Positions 1-4,593 of a stretch of 9,016 nt of DNA are shown here, one piece after another. Source of the DNA: JAFGED01 sp964551295 (GTDB taxonomy: Bacteria; Chloroflexota; Anaerolineae; B4-G1). Both the position numbers and the translations under genes were made by a program. The stretch lies in contig CAZKDJ010000168.1 in assembly GCA_964551295.1 (NCBI GenBank), positions 1 to 9,016 of the forward strand. Direction: 5' to 3'. A model generated the notes under the pieces. That model was given only the letters and a program-made list of their open reading frames with translations. It did not search any database and had not been told where the DNA came from. The first letter of the stretch is position 1, and each line of letters opens with the position of its first letter.

Positions 1-15
1 GTCGATACAGAGCCT

Positions 16-417
16 TCACGTATTGGCCACCCCGGAGATGTGGGTAATAGATAGCATATACGACGCTTCCCACACCAGATAGGCCAGGCTGACGACTAGG
101 CCGGTGCGGGCCTCCCACCTGTGGCGTGAGAACTGCCGGGGGAAGCGATAGGCGAACAGCAGTAGGAATACCAGAGCCAGTGCCAGGATGGTGTTCTGCG
201 CATAGATGGCGAACAGGCGTGGGTAGGGCAAGAGGGCCACGTCCAGGAACAACAACCCGATGAAGACGGTGACCGAGGCAAAGAAGCAGGTTAGCAGCAC
301 CAGTTGCGTGTTCCTGTTTTTTCGCAGGCGGCGGGTCAAAAAGGCGGCGATGACCAGGGCCAGGATGAACTGGGTCAGGTAACTGCTCGATGCAGGCGTG
401 AGGTATGTGGAGAACAT
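16..417 (-). CDS. Multi-spanning membrane protein, probable N-terminus of a sensor/regulator, apparently frameshifted
   Basis: The 133-residue frame starts at an ATG at 417 and stops with TGA at 16-18. Hydrophobic stretches at about residues 13-29, 38-60, 67-90 and 104-119 suggest four membrane segments. The order of motifs (LFLDVALLPYPRLFAIY, LLFAYRFPR, WEAR, WEASY) resembles, from memory, the membrane N-terminal region of Chloroflexota sensor or regulator proteins, which are much longer. The last 13 residues (from M121) do not fit that pattern. Re-reading from position 58 in the -1 frame gives YAIYYPHLRGGQYVKALYR with no stop up to the window edge, which fits the expected continuation after WEAS much better. 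I infer a one-base deletion or sequencing error near positions 55-62, with the true gene running off the left edge. No strong Shine-Dalgarno lies before the ATG. The function of the missing C-terminal part cannot be seen. Confidence 0.6.
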   Translation of the reverse strand: MFSTYLTPASSSYLTQFILALVIAAFLTRRLRKNRNTQLVLLTCFFASVTVFIGLLFLDVALLPYPRLFAIYAQNTILALALVFLLLFAYRFPRQFSRHRWEARTGLVVSLAYLVWEASYMLSITHISGVANT

Positions 418-476
418 TGCTTTATCCGCCCAAGGTCGTGACCAATGGATTCGCGTTAGTTGATGGCACGGTCAAA

Positions 477-505
477 ATTGTAGCACAGCCCAGGTCTCTG
501 TGCAA
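477..505 (-). promoter_or_regulatory. Candidate sigma-70 promoter for the leftward membrane protein
   Basis: On the minus strand, TTGCAC (500-505) and TACAAT (477-482) are separated by 17 bp. The -10 matches 5 of 6 consensus bases and the -35 only 3 of 6. Transcription would begin near 470, leaving a leader of about 50 nt before the ATG at 417. The G/C hairpin lies just upstream. Confidence 0.35.
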
Positions 506-520
506 ACTTGTGTATTTCCT

Positions 521-625
521 GTATCTTCTCAATAAATAGGGGAAGATGGGGGGTGGGTGGGGGGGGGGGGGGGGGCGCCCCCCCCCCCCCCCCCCCCCCC
601 GCCCCCCGGATTATTGAGAAGATAC
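521..625. repeat. Large inverted repeat with 17-G and 23-C runs
   Basis: Perfect 15-bp arms, GTATCTTCTCAATAA (521-535) and its reverse complement (611-625), enclose a G-rich left half and a C-rich right half. The left half ends in an uninterrupted run of 17 G (559-575). After CG comes a run of 23 C (578-600). The whole can fold into one very stable hairpin. There is no T-run making it a classical terminator on either strand. It may be a real extreme hairpin or an assembly join through poly-G sequencing artefacts; the sequence alone cannot decide. Confidence 0.75.
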
Positions 626-827
626 TATTCCCTCGCAATTGCCTGTTTCGAAGAAGGCCTGTTTGGGCCAACCGCTGTTTTGGTTTTACCCAAGTCAGCC
701 CCTTTATCCCAGTAGTACGAACTGGTGATTACCCTGTTACTGTATAATGGACAAGACAGCGCCGATGAGATAAGATGGACAGAGATGCCCCACATGTCAG
801 GCACAAGCTATTGGGACCAGCAATTTC

Positions 828-935
828 TTACCGCAGAGACCGCCGAGGCAGGCAAAGATCGCCCGAACGCTGAGAAAAGCCGAATTTTATCTTCTTTGCG
901 AGCTCTGTGGACGGGCGCGCCCGTCTTTGCGGTGA
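828..935. repeat. Dispersed-repeat-like element with imperfect terminal inverted repeats
   Basis: The ends TTACCGCAGAGAC (828-840) and GTCTTTGCGGTGA (923-935) are inverted copies with 11 of 13 matches. The interior has the pattern gagaaaagcc...ttatcttctttgcgagctctg, which resembles non-coding 'CGCAGAG...CTCTGCG' repeats scattered in many environmental bacterial genomes (recognition from memory). Inside its right end is a perfect 16-bp palindrome, GACGGGCGCGCCCGTC (910-925). Only one copy lies in this window, so repetition itself is not shown. Confidence 0.45.
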
Positions 936-959
936 GTTATGGGTAATCGCCAATTAGCC

Positions 960-988
960 TTGCCTTGTTCTGCCCTTCGCATTATACT
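960..988 (+). promoter_or_regulatory. Candidate sigma-70 promoter for the lipoprotein gene
   Basis: TTGCCT (960-965) and TATACT (983-988) are 17 bp apart, matching 4 of 6 and 5 of 6 consensus bases. The predicted transcript starts near 995 and has a leader of about 135 nt before the ATG at 1129. The same TTGCC/TATACT combination occurs before two other genes here. Confidence 0.5.
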
Positions 989-1128
989 AGGAGTGTGTGA
1001 CTCTACAGTTTTACTGGGCCTCGAGTCATCGTACCGCCAATCGTAAAATCCAGTGCTACTTTTTGCCGAAAAGGTAACACTAGATTGGATTCTCGGCTCA
1101 AGGCTATCTTGAGCAGGAAGGGGGAAAG

Positions 1129-1899
1129 ATGAAGCGTAAGGCACTGTTTCTGGCCCTGTTGGTGACGATCGGTAGCGCGTTAGCCTGCATTCCGCTCGCC
1201 TACCCCACCGTACCCGCGCCTACCCCCACTTCCACATCTGCCCCGCCACCCACTGCCACGCCGCTGCCTCCCACCGATACACCGACGCCACTTTCCACAG
1301 ATACCCCAACGTCGCCTCCTCCTCCGACCGAGGTGACGCCCGTCGCGCTCGATGTGTGCACGCTGCTGACCGCCGAGGAGGTCGAAGCCGCCCTGGGCAG
1401 CCCGGTGACCGTGCAGCCCGCCCCGGAGACGGGCAACTGCTCCTACGTCGCTGAGTCCGGTGCAGGGGGCATGCCGGCGACCGTCGCGCTCGGCGCCGGC
1501 CACGGGGAGGAGGGCAAGGCCATCATGGTGGTCAGCGTCGCCATCCTCACTTTCTTCACCGGCGGGAGTGAGACGGCCCAGGAGGATTTCGAGCGCCTGC
1601 AAAGCGCCTTGCCGGATATGACCATGCAGGACGTGGTGAATGAGCTCGTCCTGGTCCTCGAGTCGGTCGGTTTTGAGATCACGCCCTACGAGGGTGTTGG
1701 CGATGCAGCCCACTGGCTGTGGTACGCGCAAGAGGGTGTGAGCGTAGGCGAGCTGATCGTCGTCCAGGGCGAATCCTGGCTGACCGTGGCGGTGGTCGGC
1801 CAGCCGGAAGACGCGGCACTTGTGACCATCGAGGCGTTGACCGGAACTGCCCTGGAGCGCCTGCCGCCGGCCTTCTCGGTGCTGCCCGCCGGGGAATAG
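1129..1899 (+). CDS. Secreted lipoprotein with Pro/Thr linker and DUF3558-like domain
   Basis: This 256-residue protein begins with a basic, hydrophobic signal peptide (MKRKALFLALLV) ending in the lipobox-like ALAC. C20 is the likely lipidated cysteine, although -3 is Ala rather than the preferred Leu. Residues about 27-71 are a flexible linker rich in Pro, Thr and Ser, typical of Chloroflexota surface proteins. The folded part starts at 'VCTLLTAEEVEAALG' (residues 76-90) and has a second cysteine in 'GNCSY' (C104). The spacing of C77, the LLTaxEV-G stretch and CSY resembles the DUF3558 family of lipoproteins, but this is a weak, recalled match and no function follows from it. A 'GVGDAAHW' segment near 190-196 and a hydrophobic beta-rich C-terminus fit that fold. 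The start is supported by a purine-rich Shine-Dalgarno (GGAAGGGGG) just upstream. It probably sits on the outer face of the cytoplasmic membrane. The gene appears to be transcribed alone and converges on the next. Confidence 0.8.
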   Translation: MKRKALFLALLVTIGSALACIPLAYPTVPAPTPTSTSAPPPTATPLPPTDTPTPLSTDTPTSPPPPTEVTPVALDVCTLLTAEEVEAALGSPVTVQPAPETGNCSYVAESGAGGMPATVALGAGHGEEGKAIMVVSVAILTFFTGGSETAQEDFERLQSALPDMTMQDVVNELVLVLESVGFEITPYEGVGDAAHWLWYAQEGVSVGELIVVQGESWLTVAVVGQPEDAALVTIEALTGTALERLPPAFSVLPAGE

Positions 1900-1971
1900 C
1901 CCGCACGGGAGGCGTGGACCTGAGCGCTGAACGGCTGCATCATGAACTGTGGTCGGCAGTGGCGAAAGATA

Positions 1972-2637
1972 TCAAGACGCAAAGTAGCTGGCTGCCGACG
2001 CAATGAGCACTTGCCCGCCGTAGTAGAACGCCAGGCCGATGCGATGGTATTTCCACGGCCTCCAGAAGCGATCTGCAGCCAGGATCGCATCCGAGACGTA
2101 GAAAAGCACCGCTCCGATCACGATCATCAAAGCCTGCCCCGTGCTGAAAACCGGACTGGTCAACGTCGCGGCAGCGCGGCTGACCATCACCGAGATCACC
2201 ACGATGTATGCAGCGACCGGCATCTGCATCTGGCCCAGGTTTGGCCGGAGCAAGATGTAGAAACCTACGCCTACTGCCGATAGTACCGCTACCGAGACAA
2301 CGTCCCACGTAGAGAACCATCCCAGGAGCACGAACACCACGGTGTAGGCGACGTGGGCCAACAGGAACAAACCCAAGCCCAGCGTGAAGGCTTTGGAGCT
2401 CTGAAACATCAGCGCGATATCCCCGCCCAAGGACAGAAACAGCCCGACTACCATGCCGGCGGTGTAGGTCAGGTTCCGCGCCGGCTCCAGGAGTGACAGC
2501 GCTGCCACCGTGATCACCAGCAGCGTGGAGAGCGGCTTGAGGATAAAAACCTGCCGCCGCCAGCCCAGGATCTCTGCCCGAATCAAGAGGGCGACTGTGA
2601 CGACCAAAGCGGGAATTGGATAAAGGGCTGCTTTCAT
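1972..2637 (-). CDS. YhhN/TMEM86-family membrane protein (lysoplasmalogenase family)
   Basis: From the ATG at 2637 this is a 221-residue integral membrane protein with about eight hydrophobic segments. Family landmarks visible are 'KPLSTLL' (K34-P35), 'GLFLSLGGDIALMF' (acidic D73 within a membrane segment), 'GLFLLAHVAYTVVF', 'GAVLFYVSDAILA' (S182-D183) and 'YYGGQVLIA' near the end. These are characteristic of the YhhN family, whose studied members hydrolyse the vinyl-ether bond of lysoplasmalogens. Whether this protein has that activity is inference. An in-frame ATG four codons upstream (2649) is possible, but GGGGGAA is well placed before 2637 and MKAALYP is a more usual start. It lies 82 bp after the phosphoribosyltransferase on the same strand and is probably co-transcribed. 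It converges on the lipoprotein gene with a 72-bp gap and no clear terminator. Confidence 0.82.
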   Translation of the reverse strand: MKAALYPIPALVVTVALLIRAEILGWRRQVFILKPLSTLLVITVAALSLLEPARNLTYTAGMVVGLFLSLGGDIALMFQSSKAFTLGLGLFLLAHVAYTVVFVLLGWFSTWDVVSVAVLSAVGVGFYILLRPNLGQMQMPVAAYIVVISVMVSRAAATLTSPVFSTGQALMIVIGAVLFYVSDAILAADRFWRPWKYHRIGLAFYYGGQVLIASAASYFAS

Positions 2638-2719
2638 CGTTTCCCCCATTTTACCTTGTGTCTGTTCAGCTCTCGATATACGTCCACATCCACCTTCCTC
2701 TCTGTTAACCTGCGAGAGG

Positions 2720-3313
2720 CTATCCCTTGGCTATCTCGATCACCGGCGCGTCGATCAGAAACGACCCCTCCGCTTCCATGCCCTGCTGCGCCAGCGCCTC
2801 GACGTACTCGGGATGAAATCGAAACACCCCGTCTTGCAATATCTCTCGATCCCACGGGTTGAGGAGTAGCTCGTCCGTAATCAGGCCGATGTAATCGGGC
2901 AGCGCCGCGCTCTTGGTGTGGGCGTACAGAACCGCGCTCTTGACCGCCAGGGCACCCATTGCCTCGACCTTCTTTTCGACTATAGAGATCGTCTCGCCCG
3001 TGCTGCAGACCTCGTCGACGACCAGCACGCGTTGACCCTCGACCGCCGCTGGCGGTTCCACGAACCACCGCGGGCTTGAGTAGGTGATGACGTCCTCGAC
3101 CCGCCTGGAGAGGCGCACTGGGTAGAGCTCGACCTGCAGCACGTGGGCCAGGAGGGTGCCGGGGTAGTAGCCCGCACGGCCTATGGGGAGGATGATCTGT
3201 GGACGGAAGCGGGACACAGCCAGGGCCAACCCCTTGCACAGGCCGTGAAAATCCCGCCACGAAATGGGCCGGATGCCGGCCCGGTTTTCATAATCGTAGG
3301 GATTCTGCGACAC
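2720..3313 (-). CDS. Phosphoribosyltransferase family protein
   Basis: This 197-residue protein carries the type I phosphoribosyltransferase signature 'RVLVVDEVCSTGETI' (residues 95-109), where the paired acidic residues D100-E101 and the following S/T-G-T loop bind PRPP. Upstream, 'IILPIGRAGYYPGTLLAHVL' (40-59) matches the PPi-binding loop region and the following helix. 'DYIGLITDELLLNPWDRE' (140-157) resembles the C-terminal segment of stand-alone xanthine/hypoxanthine-type transferases ending in a (F/P)W(E/D) motif. It therefore probably uses PRPP to salvage a purine base or related substrate in the cytoplasm. The substrate cannot be named from sequence. The start is a GTG (3311-3313) preceded by GGAGGT with tight spacing; no ATG lies nearby in frame. 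A good promoter lies just upstream. It is likely the first gene of a two-gene unit with the YhhN-family gene. Confidence 0.8.
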   Translation of the reverse strand: MSQNPYDYENRAGIRPISWRDFHGLCKGLALAVSRFRPQIILPIGRAGYYPGTLLAHVLQVELYPVRLSRRVEDVITYSSPRWFVEPPAAVEGQRVLVVDEVCSTGETISIVEKKVEAMGALAVKSAVLYAHTKSAALPDYIGLITDELLLNPWDREILQDGVFRFHPEYVEALAQQGMEAEGSFLIDAPVIEIAKG

Positions 3314-3333
3314 GTCACCTCCAAACTTGTGAT

Positions 3334-3362
3334 AGTATACTTAATCAGCGTGCGAAGGGCAA
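3334..3362 (-). promoter_or_regulatory. Candidate sigma-70 promoter for the phosphoribosyltransferase unit
   Basis: On the minus strand, TTGCCC (3357-3362) and TATACT (3334-3339) have a 17-bp spacer. The predicted start point near 3327 leaves a short leader that contains the GGAGGT ribosome site before the GTG start at 3313. Confidence 0.55.
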
Positions 3363-3385
3363 GTCTTGAATCGCGGTCTTGAGCG

Positions 3386-3402
3386 GCGGGCGCAAGGCCC
3401 GC
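3386..3402. repeat. Small GC-rich hairpin in the divergent intergenic region
   Basis: GCGGGC (3386-3391) and GCCCGC (3397-3402) are perfect inverted arms around the loop GCAAG. It lies upstream of both divergent genes. It resembles REP-like palindromic units, but one copy in the window cannot prove that. It has no proper T-run. Confidence 0.4.
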
Positions 3403-3442
3403 GTTTACAGATCGCGTAATATGATTCGTAATGTTCTTGGGG

Positions 3443-3448
3443 TACAAT
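3443..3448 (+). promoter_or_regulatory. Weak -10 candidate for the receiver-domain gene
   Basis: TACAAT matches 5 of 6 of a -10 box and would give a leader of about 35 nt before the ATG at 3488. No convincing -35 lies 16-18 bp upstream. An alternative is TTTACA (3404-3409), 17 bp, CGTAAT (3427-3432). Either is tentative. Confidence 0.2.
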
Positions 3449-3487
3449 CATTGTGGAATTATCACGCCAACAGGGGGGGCGGGGAAA

Positions 3488-3856
3488 ATGACTAGACCGA
3501 TTGCTTTGATCGTTGAGGACGAACACGATTTGTCCTTTCTTCTGGCCCAGGTGGCCAAGCTGGCGGGCTACGAACCCGAGGTCATTCACTCGGGCGACAT
3601 AGCGCTTGAACGGCTTTCCCAGGTGATTCCAGACCTGATTCTCCTGGACCTCAACCTGCCCAAGGTATTGGGGACGGATATTCTGAAACACATCCGCAGC
3701 GAGCAGCGTCTGCTCGGGGTTTACGTCATCGTCGTGACCGCCTACAAGCACCTGGCCGAGACGATCTACGAGCAGGCTGACCACGTCTTGAACAAGCCTT
3801 TCGAATTCGATCAACTGGCCCAATTAGTCACCGCCGCGCGGCCGTTGACAGGGTAG
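3488..3856 (+). CDS. Stand-alone response regulator receiver (CheY-like) protein
   Basis: The 122-residue protein is a single receiver domain with no output domain. All key residues are present: the acidic pocket E10-D11 ('LIVEDE'), the phosphoacceptor D54 ('LILLDLNLP'), the switch threonine T84 ('VIVVTAY') and the conserved lysine K103 ('LNKPF'). It would be phosphorylated by a histidine kinase and pass the signal on by protein contact. No cognate kinase is encoded in the window, so its partner is unknown. The start at 3488 follows a GGGG-rich ribosome site and gives the normal domain length; an ATG 19 codons upstream (3431) would add an unrelated tail. A strong terminator follows 20 bp after the stop, so the gene is probably monocistronic. 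Confidence 0.88.
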   Translation: MTRPIALIVEDEHDLSFLLAQVAKLAGYEPEVIHSGDIALERLSQVIPDLILLDLNLPKVLGTDILKHIRSEQRLLGVYVIVVTAYKHLAETIYEQADHVLNKPFEFDQLAQLVTAARPLTG

Positions 3857-3875
3857 CAAGGGCGGGATAGACTGC

Positions 3876-3906
3876 AAGCTCGGCGGGCACGCCTGCCGGG
3901 CTTTTT
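3876..3906 (+). terminator. Rho-independent terminator of the receiver-domain gene
   Basis: A 12-bp stem (3876-3887 with 3892-3903, including two G-U pairs) and the loop CACG lead into a T-run ending at 3906. A second small hairpin, CGGAC-TTTTT-GTCCG (3909-3923), follows directly and may back it up. Confidence 0.85.
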
Positions 3907-3937
3907 ATCGGACTTTTTGTCCGCCGACTGGCAAACC

Positions 3938-3963
3938 AAAAGCCCCTGCGCGATGGCAGGGGC
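3938..3963 (-). terminator. Rho-independent terminator of the tRNA operon
   Basis: Read on the minus strand, GCCCCTGC and GCAGGGGC (plus positions 3956-3963 and 3942-3949) form a perfect 8-bp stem with a 6-nt loop, followed by TTTT. It begins 15 bp past the end of the last tRNA, and it faces the terminator of the convergent receiver gene. Confidence 0.85.
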
Positions 3964-3977
3964 CACGGTCAAGCAAG

Positions 3978-4325
3978 TGGGCCCACGAGGATTCGAACCT
4001 CGGACCAACCGGTTATGCATCCCATCTACAGCTTTCGCTGCCCCTTTCGGGTTTGTGGGCTGGACTATCCCTTCACCCTACTAAAGAGGTTTATCACTTC
4101 GCAGGGTGCCTGCCGTCTAGTCTCTACACCTTCCCCGGCCAACCGGGGCTTGGCTCGGGATTACCCTACCTATACACACCTCGGCGTAGGCTTCCCCGAA
4201 TTTGACAGGTATCGCCTGAGAATCTCTTCCCAGGCAGCCCGCTGACAAGGCAACTTATCAATCCGTGCTTACTTAGCTGACCTTGTCCCCTGAGCCGGCC
4301 GCTCTGACCGCTGAGCTATGGGCCC
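3978..4325 (-). tRNA. tRNA with anticodon CAT, probably tRNA-Ile2 (lysidine type), interrupted by a group I intron
   Basis: Exon 1 (4325 down to 4293) gives acceptor GGGCCCA, D-arm GCTC/GAGC, anticodon stem GCCGG and loop bases CT. Exon 2 (4017 down to 3978) gives CATAA, stem CCGGT, variable region TGGTC, T-arm CGAGG-TTCGAAT-CCTCG, acceptor TGGGCCC and discriminator A. Joined, they form a standard 73-nt cloverleaf with anticodon loop CTCATAA. CCA is not encoded. Anticodon CAT could mean Met or Ile2. The 'CTCATAA ... TTGGTC' region and the A73-G1 acceptor look most like Ile2, in which C34 is changed to lysidine by TilS so that it reads AUA. Elongator Met cannot be fully excluded; the paired first acceptor position argues against initiator Met. 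It is the last gene of a three-tRNA operon, and its maturation must depend on intron splicing. Confidence 0.9.
4018..4292 (-). ncRNA. Group I self-splicing intron (IC3-like) in the tRNA anticodon loop
   Basis: The 275-nt insert separates U33 from C34 of the tRNA. Conserved core elements are all visible on the minus strand: the P3-P4-P5 strand GTCAAATTCGGGGAAGCCT (within 4179-4206), the segment ending in CCGAGCCAAGCC (within 4133-4162), the P7 strand GTGTAGAGACTAGACGGC (within 4105-4130) and its partner GAAGGGATAGTCC (within 4062-4077). GACTA/TAGTC form P7, CCTG/CAGG form P3 and CACCCT/AGGGTG form P8. P2 is a 9-bp stem with a GAGA tetraloop (4214-4235). Two GAAA-capped hairpins form the P9 side. 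The exon ends in U33, which can pair as U-G with a guide GGCUG near 4235-4239, and the intron ends in G (4018), both as splicing requires. The core closely resembles the Azoarcus tRNA-Ile(CAU) intron (recalled, not aligned). No homing endonuclease is encoded. Confidence 0.93.
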
Positions 4326-4365
4326 TAGACAATGCGCGACACATCGCGCGTATTCAATTGTCAAG

Positions 4366-4436
4366 AGCGGGCGGTGGGAATCGAACCCACAACAACAGCT
4401 TGGAAGGCTGGGGCAATACCATTTTGCAACGCCCGC
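4366..4436 (-). tRNA. tRNA-Gly(TCC)
   Basis: The 71-nt gene folds as acceptor GCGGGCG/CGCCCGC, D-arm GCAA/TTGC, anticodon arm CCAGC-CTTCCAA-GCTGT with anticodon TCC, and T-arm GTGGG-TTCGATT-CCCAC, with discriminator T. The outermost anticodon-stem pair (C27-T43) is a mismatch; the rest pair well. CCA is not encoded. It reads GGA codons (and GGG by wobble) and is the middle gene of the tRNA operon. Confidence 0.93.
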
Positions 4437-4465
4437 GTAGGTACGCCTCTGGAAAACACCCGAGG

Positions 4466-4538
4466 TCGGGGCGGCCGGACTTGAACCGGCGACCTCCGCG
4501 TCCCAAACGCGGCGCGCTTCCATCTGCGCCACGCCCCG
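4466..4538 (-). tRNA. tRNA-Pro(TGG)
   Basis: The 73-nt gene folds perfectly: acceptor CGGGGCG/CGCCCCG, D-arm GCGC/GCGC, anticodon stem CCGCG/CGCGG with loop TTTGGGA (anticodon TGG), and T-arm GCCGG-TTCAAGT-CCGGC, with discriminator A. CCA is not encoded. It is the first gene of the operon and begins about 6 bp after the predicted transcription start. Confidence 0.95.
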
Positions 4539-4550
4539 AAAAGCAACGTA

Positions 4551-4579
4551 AGTATACCGCTGTTGACCGCTTCCGTCAA
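4551..4579 (-). promoter_or_regulatory. Strong sigma-70 promoter of the tRNA operon
   Basis: On the minus strand, TTGACG (4574-4579) and TATACT (4551-4556) are exactly 17 bp apart, each matching 5 of 6 consensus bases. It lies in the 55-bp space between the stop codon of the upstream PD40 protein and tRNA-Pro. Confidence 0.75.
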
Positions 4580-4593
4580 GGGTTTGGTCGGGG

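Larger units (their letters stand above)
418..1128. other. 711-bp non-coding divergent region
   Basis: This gap separates the leftward membrane protein from the rightward lipoprotein. It holds a candidate promoter for each, the large G/C-run inverted repeat (521-625) and a repeat-like element (828-935). Between them, 626-827 shows no convincing gene. The open frames here are either glycine/proline runs read from the homopolymers or translations of the repeat. A perfect TATAAT at 743-748 lacks a good -35 partner. Confidence 0.6.

Noticed and set aside
456..747. Overlapping open frames of 71 and 79 codons with Gly and Pro runs
   Set aside because: They are only translations of the G-run and C-run inverted repeat, on both strands, with no ribosome site or family resemblance.
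725..946. A 73-codon frame on the plus strand
   Set aside because: Most of it is the repeat-like element; such peptides arise from the repeat in any frame. The perfect TATAAT at 743-748 lacks a good -35.
4015..4245. A 76-codon frame inside the group I intron, as a possible homing endonuclease
   Set aside because: It lies antisense to the ribozyme, has no LAGLIDADG, GIY-YIG or HNH motif, and the RNA core explains the bases.
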